Positions 43,975-53,676 of a DNA stretch of 64,000 nt are shown piece by piece. Positions within the stretch are counted from its first letter, which is position 1. Each line of letters begins with the position of its first letter. This DNA comes from Thermodesulfobacteriota bacterium (GTDB taxonomy: Bacteria > Desulfobacterota > Desulfobacteria > Desulfobacterales > JAUWMJ01). Position numbers and translations under genes: made by a program. The stretch covers positions 1 through 64,000 of the forward strand of contig JAXHVO010000021.1 in assembly GCA_034189135.1 (NCBI GenBank). The letters are read 5' to 3'. Under the pieces are notes generated by a model, which was not told the origin of the DNA, searched no databases, and saw only the letters and a list, made by a program, of their open reading frames with translations.

Positions 43975-44096
43975 TCATAATCTGACAGGTTGAACAGGGT
44001 TTTTGATTTTTTATTTTTTTGCCTTTCTTTCGAAAAGGCAAAAGAACCCCGAAAATCCTGTCAATCCGATCATAAAAAATATTCAGAAATTTTTCT

Positions 44097-45767
44097 ATGT
44101 CCTATCTCGTTCTTGCACGCAAATATCGTCCACAAACATTTGAAGAGGTGGTTGGGCAGGACCATATTACCCGTACCCTGGCCAATGCAATTTCCTCTGA
44201 CCGGGTCGCCCATGCAATCCTGTTTTCCGGCCCTAGAGGAACAGGCAAGACCACCGTGGCCCGTATACTTGCCAAGACCATGAATTGCAAAAAAGGACCT
44301 GCGCCTATCCCTTGTAATGAATGCAGATCCTGCAGAGAGATTACCTCGGGAAGAGCTGTGGATGTTTTTGAAATTGATGGTGCCTCGAATAACAGCGTTG
44401 ATCAAATAAGGGAACTTCGCGAAAATGTACGGTATATGCCTGCGCACAGTCTCTATAAGATATATATAATAGATGAAGTGCATATGCTCAGCACATCTGC
44501 TTTTAATGCTCTGTTAAAAACTTTAGAAGAGCCTCCTTCCCATGCCATGTTTATCTTCGCCACCACCGAACCCAACAAGATTCCAATAACTATTCTATCG
44601 CGCTGCCAAAAGCATGATTTCAGACGCATAAACGTGGAATTAATGTCAAAACACATGTCGCTTCTTTGTTCAAAAGAAGGAATTGATATTGAAGATGAAA
44701 GCCTGGAACTTATTGCCCGTGAAGCCGACGGAAGCCTGAGAGACGCCCTCAGCCTTCTTGATCAGGTTATGGCCTGTCTTGAAGGAAGGATCACCCTTGA
44801 CCGCATAGTTGATATTCTTGGCGTGATTGATCGTAAAAATCTTTTTGCCATTTCCTCCGCTATTATAAGCGGAAATATTCCGGTGATACTTGATATTCTT
44901 GATGATATTTATACCCATGGCCATGACATAAAAAAGCTTTATTCGGATCTTGTTGAACATTTCAGAAATCTGCTGGTGGTTAAAATGGGAAAAAAAATAA
45001 GCAAACTGGTTGATCTTCCTGCCCACGAAATTGACCTGCTGACAGACCAGGTAACACACATTTCTGAAGTTTACTTAAACCAGCTTTTTAATATTCTTTT
45101 TAATGAGGAAACAACCATAAAATTTTCCGCACAACCGAAGATCGCCCTTGAAATGGCGTTTGTCAAAATGTTTCAGATCAAACCGGCCCTGTCCATTGAT
45201 GAATTGATTGATAAACTCGACACCCTAAAACAGGAGACCGGACCGATTCAAGGAAAAGAGCTTTTTGAAACACAGGCCCCTTATATCCCTAACAAAAATA
45301 AAAATGAACCAAATGATAACGTGACGGACACACTCAGAAAACAGGATATTGGAGGGACTGAAAGCCAAGCGCCATCCACTGTTTCAAACTCCTCTTATAA
45401 TCTGGGTTCAACATGGAACAGGCTGTTTGAAATTATTTCAAAAAAACATCCTTCCCTTGCCGCAAACCTGGCAAACAGCACTCTGAAAAGTCTAACGGAA
45501 CAAAGCCTTGAAATAGAAGTAAATGGAAACGCTTTTAATGCTCAGATGGTACGACGCAGCAAAAACATGGGCATTTTAAAAAATATCTGCAAAGATTTTT
45601 TCTCAAAAAACATGAAAATTATTATCATCGAAAAAATAGCTAGTGCAAATACGAGGGATAAAAAAAGGAGGGACAATCACCTCAAAAAAGAAGCCCTCAA
45701 CCATCCGCTTATTACTGATGCAATACAAATTTTCAACGGCAAGGCGGTGGATGTAAAAGTGAATTAA
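44097..45767 (+). CDS. dnaX: DNA polymerase III gamma/tau subunit
   Basis: 556 residues: YLVLARKYRPQTFEEVVGQDHI, Walker A GPRGTGKTT, zinc-binding CNECRSC, Walker B IDEVHMLS, sensor IFATTEPNKIPITILSRCQ. Residues about 370-556 form the tau-type C-terminal extension. It loads the beta clamp and couples polymerases at the fork. It starts the dnaX-ybaB-recR cluster, which is conserved widely. The gap before it (43975-44096) contains nested inverted repeats (GCCTTT/AAAAGGC). Confidence 0.96.
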   Translation: MSYLVLARKYRPQTFEEVVGQDHITRTLANAISSDRVAHAILFSGPRGTGKTTVARILAKTMNCKKGPAPIPCNECRSCREITSGRAVDVFEIDGASNNSVDQIRELRENVRYMPAHSLYKIYIIDEVHMLSTSAFNALLKTLEEPPSHAMFIFATTEPNKIPITILSRCQKHDFRRINVELMSKHMSLLCSKEGIDIEDESLELIAREADGSLRDALSLLDQVMACLEGRITLDRIVDILGVIDRKNLFAISSAIISGNIPVILDILDDIYTHGHDIKKLYSDLVEHFRNLLVVKMGKKISKLVDLPAHEIDLLTDQVTHISEVYLNQLFNILFNEETTIKFSAQPKIALEMAFVKMFQIKPALSIDELIDKLDTLKQETGPIQGKELFETQAPYIPNKNKNEPNDNVTDTLRKQDIGGTESQAPSTVSNSSYNLGSTWNRLFEIISKKHPSLAANLANSTLKSLTEQSLEIEVNGNAFNAQMVRRSKNMGILKNICKDFFSKNMKIIIIEKIASANTRDKKRRDNHLKKEALNHPLITDAIQIFNGKAVDVKVN

Positions 45768-45997
45768 CCCGACAACGCAACTTGCAAGCCAAATTTAGCA
45801 ACAGTGTCTTTGCGTGTCACATGTAATCGTTTAGGGTTAAGGGTTGCGGGTCATAAAAAGAATTATTCCCGATAAAAAAAGAAGGCAACACGCAACCCGA
45901 AACAATTACGTAATTACCAAACGAACCAGTTTTAAAAAACGTATTACGGGTAACGACAAATGTCGTTGTAAGATGAAGCATATATGGAGGTATGTTA

Positions 45998-46309
45998 ATG
46001 AAAGGCATGGGAAACATGATGAAACAGGCCCAGAAGCTTCAGTCAAAAATGCTGAAACTTCAGGAAGAACTGGCTGACAGGACAGTTGAAACAACATCTG
46101 GCGGTGGCATGGTTAAGGTTGTGGCAAGCGGAAAGCAGCAGATTGTATCCATACAGGTGGAAAAAGAAGTGGTCGACCCTGAAGACGTGGAAATGCTGCA
46201 GGATTTAATTTTAGCTGCGGTAAATGACGCTCTGGCAAAATCCCAGGAAATGGTTTCATCAGAAATGAGCAAATTAACCGGTGGATTAAACATCCCGGGA
46301 TTGATGTAA
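45998..46309 (+). CDS. ybaB: YbaB/EbfC nucleoid-associated protein
   Basis: About 103 residues: [45 protein letters not shown] and the end [21 protein letters not shown]-binding dimer, always near dnaX and recR. ATG 45998 is taken because GGAGG (45986-45990) stands 7 bases before it; ATG 45992 is only 1 base from that site. The 230-base gap from dnaX includes a GGGTTGCG/CGCAACCC inverted repeat. Confidence 0.95.
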   Translation: MKGMGNMMKQAQKLQSKMLKLQEELADRTVETTSGGGMVKVVASGKQQIVSIQVEKEVVDPEDVEMLQDLILAAVNDALAKSQEMVSSEMSKLTGGLNIPGLM

Positions 46310-46310
46310 T

Positions 46311-46910
46311 ATGAACTACTATCCACCTTCAATTCAAAACGTGATTAAAAATATCTCAAGGCTACCCGGCATCGGAGAAAAAACCGCCGAGCGTCTGGCA
46401 TTGCATATTCTGAAAACGCCCCGCATTGAAGCGGAGCACCTCGCCCGCAGTATCCTAGAACTCAAAGACAAGATCAGATTGTGCTCCAGATGTTTTGCTT
46501 TAAGCGATAGCGATCTTTGCAGTATCTGCAGTAACCCGGCAAGAGACAGCTCTTTATTGTGCGTGGTGGAGCAGCCGGCTGACATGGTAGCTGTGGAAAA
46601 ATCCGGCGCATTTCAAGGTCTTTATCATATTCTATCCGGTGTACTGTCCCCCATGAACGGAGTCGGACCCGGTGATATAAAAATCAGGGAATTGGTATCC
46701 AGGCTAAAAGAAGGCAACGTTAAAGAGGTGGTTCTCGCCACAGGCACAAATATTGAAGGAGAAGCAACTGCCTCATATATTGCTCAACTTGTTGATAAAC
46801 TTCCTGTCAAGGTGACTCGAATCGCCTCGGGCGTTCCCATGGGAGGTGACTTGAAATACGTAGATCAGGTGACCTTGAAAAGAGCCATGGAGACCAGGCA
46901 CAATGTCTGA
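46311..46910 (+). CDS. recR: Recombination protein RecR
   Basis: 199 residues: helix-hairpin-helix LPGIGEKTAERLALHIL, C4 zinc finger (CSRCFALSDSDLCSIC), TOPRIM (LLCVVEQPADMVAVEKSGAFQGLYHILSG) and C-terminal ASGVPMGGDLKYVDQVTLKRAM. It works with RecF and RecO in gap repair. It starts 1 base after the ybaB stop. Confidence 0.97.
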   Translation: MNYYPPSIQNVIKNISRLPGIGEKTAERLALHILKTPRIEAEHLARSILELKDKIRLCSRCFALSDSDLCSICSNPARDSSLLCVVEQPADMVAVEKSGAFQGLYHILSGVLSPMNGVGPGDIKIRELVSRLKEGNVKEVVLATGTNIEGEATASYIAQLVDKLPVKVTRIASGVPMGGDLKYVDQVTLKRAMETRHNV

Positions 46911-47307
46911 TTCCCTTCCTGAAATTTTCCATTGTCAAAAATGCGGGGACTGCTGCTGTGGTTATGGCGGAACTTTTTTATCCGAAAAGGATATCAAAGC
47001 GATTGCCAAATTTAAAGGAACGGATGTTAAATCTTTTTTGGAAAATTACTGCACCTTTTCAGGCACCAAACCAATCCTTGCCCAGGGCAATAACGGGTAC
47101 TGTGTGTTTTGGGACGAACTTTGCACCATTCACCCGGTAAAACCGTATATGTGTAAAGCATGGCCTTTTATAAACAGCGTGCTGGTGGATGTTGGAAACT
47201 GGCGTGTGATGTCGTCCATGTGCCCGGGGATTGACCCGGATGTTCCGGACAGCATGGTAAGGAAATGCGTGACTGAAAAAATAGCTGGTATGGTAGTTAG
47301 TTCATAA
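46903..47307 (+). CDS. YkgJ/UPF0153 cysteine-cluster protein
   Basis: 134 residues: FHCQKCGDCCCGYGGTFL, then GYCVFWDELCTIHPVKPYMCKAWPF, the standard YkgJ pattern of eight or so metal-ligand cysteines. Function unknown; probably zinc or Fe-S bound. It overlaps recR by 8 bases, so it belongs to the dnaX-recR operon in this genome. Confidence 0.88.
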   Translation: MSDSLPEIFHCQKCGDCCCGYGGTFLSEKDIKAIAKFKGTDVKSFLENYCTFSGTKPILAQGNNGYCVFWDELCTIHPVKPYMCKAWPFINSVLVDVGNWRVMSSMCPGIDPDVPDSMVRKCVTEKIAGMVVSS

Positions 47308-47384
47308 CTGCCAGGGATAGATGACATTGTTGAGAGATGAGTTGTGTGTGGTGAGAAACTCACCACAAATCTTCACTCATTTGA

Positions 47385-47663
47385 CTAATGACCGGTTTTC
47401 CAGTGTTCTACATCCACCAGTTTATAAACATCATGCTCCTCTCCGTCTGATAAAATCCTGAGAAGAATGTTTTTTTCTTCCAGAGTGCTCAGACAGTCTC
47501 TTAATTCTTCTTCATCGCTGTTCCATATTTCAAGAATATTTTTTTTTGAAATGGTACTCCCTGCGTCTGCAAGGCCGCAACATAGAAGATATAAAGATAC
47601 TGTTTCCATGGAAAGGCCAATATTAAAAATTTTCTGATCCATTGATTTTGTATGTATATGCAT
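47385..47663 (-). CDS. Small protein of unknown function, possible winged helix
   Basis: 92 residues: MDQKIFNIGLSMETVSLYLLCCGLADAGSTISKKNILEIWNSDEEELRDCLSTLEEKNILLRI looks like a helical DNA-binding or adaptor fold, ending in a short acidic tail. I do not recognise a named family. It is monocistronic, between convergent YkgJ and divergent murI. The start has GAGAG upstream. Confidence 0.65.
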   Translation of the reverse strand: MHIHTKSMDQKIFNIGLSMETVSLYLLCCGLADAGSTISKKNILEIWNSDEEELRDCLSTLEEKNILLRILSDGEEHDVYKLVDVEHWKTGH

Positions 47664-47864
47664 TAAATTTTCTCTCGGTTTATTTTGCTTGTAAACTCCA
47701 ACACCTACTTATATACAATAAAATTGTAAAAAGTCAATTTTTAGCGTTTTAAACTTAAAATTTGAAATTTATATTAATTTATTTAGCTGATTTATTAGTC
47801 GGTTAATTCATGTAACTTAAATCATTTGCTAAAAAAGTAGTTTTTTAAAAACCATCCAATTAAA

Positions 47865-48653
47865 ATGATCGGAATATTCGATTCAGGAATAGGCGGGCTT
47901 ACCGTTGTTCGCGCTGTTATGGAGCAAATCCCCGGCTATGATATCATCTACTTTGGTGATACTGCACGTACGCCTTATGGATCAAAAAGTCCGGAAACGG
48001 TCATCAGGTATGCCATTGAAAATACTGATTTTCTGCTGGAAAAAGGAGCTGAAATTGTTGTAATGGCCTGTAACAGCGCGTCAAGCGTTGCCACCGAAAG
48101 CCTGGTTCAAAAATACAATGTACCCATTTTTGAGGTTATCACACCTGCAGCCAGGCTTTCTGTTCAAGCCTCAAAAAAAATGTGTATCGGAGTTATCGGA
48201 ACCCGTGCGACCGTACAAAGCGGTATTTATGAAAAAAAGATACTTGCAATAAATCCGAAAGCCCGGGTCTATTCCGCTGCCTGTCCCCTGCTTGTTCCTC
48301 TGGTGGAAGAAGCATGGTTTAAAAAGCCGGTGACTTCAATGGTTGTAAAAAAATATCTCCATCCACTTAAAATCCGGCAGATAGACACGCTTATCTTGGG
48401 TTGCACCCATTATCCGCTTTTAAAAAATATTATACAGCATAAAATCGGAAAACGGGTAAATATTATAGACTCCTCTGCCGGTGTGGCAAAAAAAGTAAGC
48501 GATTTTATTAAAACCAATAAAGATATCGAAAACAAACTGGCTAAAAACGGAAAATTTCAGCTTTTTGTATCGGATATCACCCGGCAGTTTGAAAAAACAG
48601 CCAAAGCGGTTTTAAACAGGAAGGTGAAGCTCGAAAGAATAGATGCATTGTAA
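47865..48653 (+). CDS. murI: Glutamate racemase
   Basis: 262 residues: IGIFDSGIGGLTVVRAV, FGDTARTPYGSKS, catalytic Cys in MACNSASS and in LILGCTHYPLL. It makes D-glutamate for peptidoglycan. The length is normal. The start ATG has no strong Shine-Dalgarno, and the 200 bases upstream are very AT-rich. Confidence 0.96.
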   Translation: MIGIFDSGIGGLTVVRAVMEQIPGYDIIYFGDTARTPYGSKSPETVIRYAIENTDFLLEKGAEIVVMACNSASSVATESLVQKYNVPIFEVITPAARLSVQASKKMCIGVIGTRATVQSGIYEKKILAINPKARVYSAACPLLVPLVEEAWFKKPVTSMVVKKYLHPLKIRQIDTLILGCTHYPLLKNIIQHKIGKRVNIIDSSAGVAKKVSDFIKTNKDIENKLAKNGKFQLFVSDITRQFEKTAKAVLNRKVKLERIDAL

Positions 48654-48738
48654 CGATTAAACTAAAACTTTATACTACGTATCTTCCCAATCAGTGGCAT
48701 CAATCACATATTTTGGAAATGATGTCGCCAAGCACCAA

Positions 48739-49563
48739 TCACCTCTTAGTATATTCAGGACCTGCGATTAAAAGATTATTACTTATGGTAGATTGTATAT
48801 CTTCCATCTTACTTCCAAAAACAATATCTCTTATTAAACCGTGACCGAATGCACCTAATATGACCAGGGAATCATGAGGCACATCGTAAAGATTCTCCTT
48901 AAAGTTTCCTTTTTCAAACATATGCCACTCATTAACATAGCGTTTGATATCTTCTTTCAAATTTTCACTTTCAACGACTTTTTCGTAAGATTCTTTATAT
49001 TTTTTTTCAACCTGGGTAAAAATGTCAAGCTGCATTCCTGTTTCTTTTTTGATATAAAATCCAAGCTTTAGCGCATTTACCGCATTTGGAGATCCTCCGA
49101 AAAAAACACTGATGCTGTTCCACTCTTTATAAGTGGGACTTGTGATCAAAACCGGAAAATGTGCAGATTTTACAATACGCCTGACTTTGGGGCCTATGTG
49201 ACCCAGGCCGATTTTAGAAGACAAATCACTTATACTTCTCGGGCAGCACATAAAATCAAAATTTGTAGGGATATCGGGTAATGTTGAAGCCGTATAATTC
49301 TTTGGTTTTAATAACCTGGGCGTTATTCCCCCCTCTTGTAGCAGTTTTTCCGCATGTTTCACGGCTGTTTGCGGTGATGTCAAGTAAGACTTGTCAAGGT
49401 CAATCTGGACAACATCGTTTTCAAAATACATTAAAAACTGTGTAAATTCAGGAACATAAACTATTGGAGATACCCCCACCTTCTTGCAAAAATAAATGGT
49501 CTGCAATATCGTTTCTCTTCCCAAAGGGGTATTTCTGAAAATGTGAAATATGGTCGTATTCAT
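48739..49563 (-). CDS. Universal stress protein family
   Basis: 274 residues, about two USP domains in length. The N-terminal domain is atypical (FHIFRNTPLGRETILQTIYFCKKVG); the C-terminal part ends with HDSLVILGAFGHGLIRDIVFGSKMEDIQSTISNNLLIAGP, a USP signature with the ATP-loop G-x(2)-G-x(9)-G-S partly kept. It ends the ClC-USP pair, 15 bases after the chloride-channel gene, so it may respond to the same ionic stress. Confidence 0.85.
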   Translation of the reverse strand: MNTTIFHIFRNTPLGRETILQTIYFCKKVGVSPIVYVPEFTQFLMYFENDVVQIDLDKSYLTSPQTAVKHAEKLLQEGGITPRLLKPKNYTASTLPDIPTNFDFMCCPRSISDLSSKIGLGHIGPKVRRIVKSAHFPVLITSPTYKEWNSISVFFGGSPNAVNALKLGFYIKKETGMQLDIFTQVEKKYKESYEKVVESENLKEDIKRYVNEWHMFEKGNFKENLYDVPHDSLVILGAFGHGLIRDIVFGSKMEDIQSTISNNLLIAGPEYTKR

Positions 49564-49578
49564 TAAAGTCTCCTTTCG

Positions 49579-51303
49579 TTATTGATGCGTCTGCACCATA
49601 AGCTCTTTACGATATTGATTTAGAAGTGTCGCTTTTGAAACCATACCCAGAAACCTGTTATTAGCGACAACCGGCATACTGAATAGATTGTTTTTATCCA
49701 TTTGGCGTAAAACATCAACCAAATCATCATCCGGACTCACGGTTTCAATTCTTGTGTCCATTATCTGTTCTAAAATGACAGCATCATAGATAGCTGGATC
49801 AAAAAGATACTCCCTGATATCATCTAAATGAATCATTCCTAAAAAATGCTTGTTCTGGTTGTCTTCAACCGGAAAATAATTTCTATGCGATTTTTTTATA
49901 ATATTAATAAAATCATGAAGCAACATGTTATGTTTTACTGCGATGCAATCTTTTTCAATAAGTTCACTTATATTTAAATCTGCCAGAACCCTTTCATCCG
50001 TTCCGGGCCTTAAAAGCTGCCCTTTTTCAACCAGATCTTTTAAATAAAATGATGCCGGCTCAAAATAATGGCAAAGTGACGCAGAAACGGCTGACACAAT
50101 AATAAGTGGCAGAATAACTCCATAACCACCTGTGATTTCTACGATCAAAAAAATTCCGGTAAGCGGTGCCTGCAGCATGCCGCTGATAAGACCGGCCATG
50201 CCCAGCAAAGCAAAACATCCTTCGTTTGCCAGAGGTATTGAAGGCCAGATCATTATCAATGCCCTGCTATATGCCAAGCCAACCAGACTGCCAATAACAA
50301 GACAGGGAGCAAATATTCCCCCGGAACCTCCCCAGCCCAGGGTGAAAGCAGTAGCCAACATCTTGGCAAATGCCCCGAGCGCAACTATGACAAGTCCCTG
50401 GGTATATGCACCTTCAATCATCAGTCTAACTGAATTGTATCCTTCTCCTAAAATAACCGGTAGGAAAATGCCGAGTGTACCAACCGCACAGCCACCGATG
50501 GCAGCGCGAATCCACAAGGAAACTGTCAATTTGCTTGACAAACCATACATAACCCTGAGCAACCGGGTCAACACGATGGAAGCTCCGGCGGCAATAACTG
50601 CCAGCCCAATGGAGGAAAAGATATCAAAAATGCTGATGTCAAAAAGATGATGACTGAAAGCAATCTGGTTGCCCTGCATCACACGGCTAATTTCAGCTCC
50701 TGCTACCGAGGCGATTGCAATCGGAATAATATGCAAAGATTTCCATTCCGCTAAAATCACCTCCATAGAAAAGACCATTCCCGCAATCGGCGCATTAAAA
50801 ATTGAAGATATTGCCCCAGCTGCGCCACAACCGACCAGGGTTATACGCTGGCGATCATTTAACAAAAAAAACTTTCCAATATTCGAACCAATGGCAGCGC
50901 CGCTCATTACCACAGGAGCTTCGGGACCTGCAGAACCACCGCTACCGATAGTCAGAAAACTTGATATCAATCTGGAAAAGCTGGAGCGAAAACGCATAAG
51001 GCCCCCATGACGCGATACACTGTATATTACTTCCGGAACGCCATGACCCGCCCCTTCCTTTACAATTTTTTCAAGAAATAGTGAAGAAAGAGCCGCTCCC
51101 GCGGCAGGCAATATAAATGCCCACCATAAATGCCGGAAGTGATGCAGCCACTCAAGCATTGCCGTGAGTGACCGGTTAAGTATAACCGCTGCCAGGCCAC
51201 TGCATATTCCAACAATCGCTGCGATTATCATCAGCATCAGGCGATCGTCTGACCTGAAAATGCGCCATCTTGCCGGATATTTCCATGTTTTATAAGCGCT
51301 CAT
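49579..51303 (-). CDS. ClC-family chloride channel/transporter with CBS domains
   Basis: 574 residues: ClC membrane domain (about 25-430) with GSGGSAGPEAPVVMSGA (the GREGP filter motif reads GPEAP, with the gating Glu kept) and GWGGSGGIFAPCLVIGS; then a CBS pair (about 450-570: ELIEKDCIAVKHNMLLHDF, MDTRIETVSPDDDLVDVLRQM). It moves Cl- or another anion. It overlaps no gene but is closely followed by the stress protein, and preceded by a PTS EIIA. Confidence 0.93.
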   Translation of the reverse strand: MSAYKTWKYPARWRIFRSDDRLMLMIIAAIVGICSGLAAVILNRSLTAMLEWLHHFRHLWWAFILPAAGAALSSLFLEKIVKEGAGHGVPEVIYSVSRHGGLMRFRSSFSRLISSFLTIGSGGSAGPEAPVVMSGAAIGSNIGKFFLLNDRQRITLVGCGAAGAISSIFNAPIAGMVFSMEVILAEWKSLHIIPIAIASVAGAEISRVMQGNQIAFSHHLFDISIFDIFSSIGLAVIAAGASIVLTRLLRVMYGLSSKLTVSLWIRAAIGGCAVGTLGIFLPVILGEGYNSVRLMIEGAYTQGLVIVALGAFAKMLATAFTLGWGGSGGIFAPCLVIGSLVGLAYSRALIMIWPSIPLANEGCFALLGMAGLISGMLQAPLTGIFLIVEITGGYGVILPLIIVSAVSASLCHYFEPASFYLKDLVEKGQLLRPGTDERVLADLNISELIEKDCIAVKHNMLLHDFINIIKKSHRNYFPVEDNQNKHFLGMIHLDDIREYLFDPAIYDAVILEQIMDTRIETVSPDDDLVDVLRQMDKNNLFSMPVVANNRFLGMVSKATLLNQYRKELMVQTHQ

Positions 51304-51455
51304 ATTCCTTCCATTGGCCGGATAATACAGTATAATTTTGCGGGGAAACCTGAAAAGATGTTTTTAAACAGATCAAAATTGTTCTGGTTTCCCAACCTGT
51401 TTTTAAGAAAAACGGATTTTCTGACTTTTTAAGAAATTATTGAAAATAAAAAGAA

Positions 51456-52142
51456 CTAGTTGTCTCCGATTTCTGGTGGTTTCTCGAAATCAGCAATTTT
51501 TTTAAAAAGTTGTTCTGAAGCGGGATATGTCTGTAAAAAATCAACAAACTTGTTGCTGCGAACGCAGAAAGATAGCTTTGAAAGAAGATGTAGATGTATC
51601 TGAATAGATGGACTTAAAAGAACAAACATGACAAACACCGGTCTTTTGTCTACTGCTTTAAAATCAATCGGTCTTTCAAAAAAACAGGTTGTGATTACAG
51701 GATGAATAACCACATCGGCAAGTGGAATCCTTGGATGGGGGATTGCAATTCCTCTGCCGATTCCTGTGGATGTAAGTTTCTCTCTTTCAAGCAACTTCAC
51801 CAATAATGCCTCTTTTGCACCTGTTGAAAAAAAGGATAAATGATCCACAGCTGATTTGAGAACCTCCTCAACTGTATCGCCCTTCAAATGGTTGATTACA
51901 CCTCCTCGTTTCATCACCGGAAGAAGATTTTCCAGCTCGGTCTGTTTCTCCTTTTCGGAGTTTTGTTCAAAAAATGTAAATGTAAGGTTATGGGATTGCG
52001 CCCATTTGTTTAAAACAGATTTTTTGAATATACATTCTTTTCCGCTTTGCTGAACAGGTATTCTGCCTTGCCGAATCCACCGTTCCATCGTAGCTGGCGG
52101 AAGGTCGAAACTTTTTGCAATTTTATTTAATGTTGATTTCAT
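51456..52142 (-). CDS. PTS EIIA (nitrogen/fructose type) with N-terminal HTH
   Basis: 228 residues: N-terminal MerR/excisionase-type helix-turn-helix (about 1-50: KIAKSFDLPPATMERWIRQGRIPV), then an EIIA-2 domain (about 75-220) with the phospho-accepting His in GRGIAIPHPRIP. No sugar EIIB/C is near. This layout fits a regulatory PtsN-like protein that may bind DNA and report phosphorylation state. Located before ClC, USP and MscS genes, suggesting ionic or osmotic regulation. Confidence 0.9.
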   Translation of the reverse strand: MKSTLNKIAKSFDLPPATMERWIRQGRIPVQQSGKECIFKKSVLNKWAQSHNLTFTFFEQNSEKEKQTELENLLPVMKRGGVINHLKGDTVEEVLKSAVDHLSFFSTGAKEALLVKLLEREKLTSTGIGRGIAIPHPRIPLADVVIHPVITTCFFERPIDFKAVDKRPVFVMFVLLSPSIQIHLHLLSKLSFCVRSNKFVDFLQTYPASEQLFKKIADFEKPPEIGDN

Positions 52143-52206
52143 AAAGTTAAAATAAAACTATCTTAAAATTTGAAAAATTGGTGACTACACCTATCTAGTG
52201 ATCAAA

Positions 52207-53319
52207 TCAAGAAGATTTATCACCACTGCTTTCCCGTTTAATATGAATATCCCTTCTGGGATAGGGTATTTCAATTTTTTCCTTATCGAAGGTGGCTTTA
52301 ACATGGTCGGTAATGTAAGAAATTGTATCCATCCTCCTTCTGGCATCATCAATCCATACACGAAGCTGAAGATCGACTGAAGATTCACCGAAATTTCTTA
52401 CAACCACCTTGGGAGCCGGATTTTTTAATATCCATTCAGCGGAATCGGCAACTTCCCTAATCAACCCTTTTGCTTTCTCTATATCCGCATCATATGCAAT
52501 GCCTATATTGACACGAACCCTTATTTTAGAGGTAATGATGGTGTAATTTATGATATCCCGCTTCATTATTTCATTGTTGGGAATAACAATGACGATATTA
52601 TCTGTGGTCTTAATCTTGGTCGCACGCAGGCCGATATCTATGACATCACCCCAGGTCGCACTGCCGGATGGAGCGGTCCACACTTCGATTCTGTCACCTA
52701 CTTCAAATGGACGGTCAATAATCAATAAAACCCCTGCGATAAGATTCGATAAAGTGTCCTTGGCGGCAAAACCGATGGCTATACCTGCAACACCTGCACC
52801 GGCAATAAAGGGCATCACATTAACACCCAGCATATCCAAGGCAATAATTATAGCGGTTATATAAATAATGGCGCCGGCAAATTTCTTTAAAAGATCAAAA
52901 ACAATATTATCTATATCTGTCTCTGTCTTGTCGGCCAAATGTTTCTCAAGATATTGAATGGCAATTCTGAAAAACTCGTTAGCCGGAGATGCCAAAAGCA
53001 CCACCATAATTGCATGAAAAACATTTTCAATAACCTGAATATTAAAAAGCCGGATCAGATAAGTAACAGTTACCAGGAACAGCACATAAAAGAATACCTT
53101 TTTTACCGATTTAAAGGCCTGGCCGTTTATTTGTAAATCAGTATGTTTTTTTATTCTTTTTTCAAACGTACTTAAAACCCCTTTTAAAATGAACCATGCA
53201 ATCAATGCACCTGCAATGGCCATCATAGATTTAAGCATAAGCGCAAAATAAGTCGTCTCTATACCTACACCTGCTGCAATTTTTTCAATAAGCTCATTCC
53301 ATTTGTTCATAATTCGCAC
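52207..53319 (-). CDS. MscS-family mechanosensitive channel
   Basis: 370 residues: TM region (about 20-170), pore helix and beta domain AGVAGIAIGFAAKDTLSNLIAGVLLIIDRPFEVGDRIEV, and C-terminal RIRVRVNIGIAYDADIEKAKGLI typical of MscS. It releases solutes upon osmotic downshock. About 64 bases separate it from the EIIA gene. Confidence 0.94.
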   Translation of the reverse strand: MRIMNKWNELIEKIAAGVGIETTYFALMLKSMMAIAGALIAWFILKGVLSTFEKRIKKHTDLQINGQAFKSVKKVFFYVLFLVTVTYLIRLFNIQVIENVFHAIMVVLLASPANEFFRIAIQYLEKHLADKTETDIDNIVFDLLKKFAGAIIYITAIIIALDMLGVNVMPFIAGAGVAGIAIGFAAKDTLSNLIAGVLLIIDRPFEVGDRIEVWTAPSGSATWGDVIDIGLRATKIKTTDNIVIVIPNNEIMKRDIINYTIITSKIRVRVNIGIAYDADIEKAKGLIREVADSAEWILKNPAPKVVVRNFGESSVDLQLRVWIDDARRRMDTISYITDHVKATFDKEKIEIPYPRRDIHIKRESSGDKSS

Positions 53320-53676
53320 TCCTTTTATTACCCGTCTTTGTGCTGTAAATAAATAATTTCCCAGCGGCAGTCAACCAATCATTTTTTAACAAACGAGGTG
53401 ACATCTATAGTGTAAATACGAATCCCCCTGCCCTCTTTTTTAAGCCTGTCTTAAAAGCACGCATGGTGCCGAGAGCAAGTTCCGGCCATTTGGTTAAAAC
53501 GATAAATTTTGAAATATCGAACCATTGTCAGAGAGATTTGCCCAAAGTTTTCCCTGATATTCAAAATATTAAGGTTTATAGAGTCACATTGGGTAGGTAC
53601 GGATGAAAATAAAGAAATATAAATAAGAAAGAGGCAATAAGGTATTTACAGATAAGATTACACTCAGGGACGATTG
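53320..53676. other. Intergenic region without a recognised gene
   Basis: 357 bases between the MscS gene and the REC-HisKA protein. I see no ORF with family similarity and no clear terminator or repeat. Confidence 0.5.

Noticed and set aside
43975-44096. SRP RNA gene between tRNA-Ser and dnaX, as in some bacteria
   Set aside because: The conserved GGAAG...AGCAG core is absent; only nested simple inverted repeats are seen.
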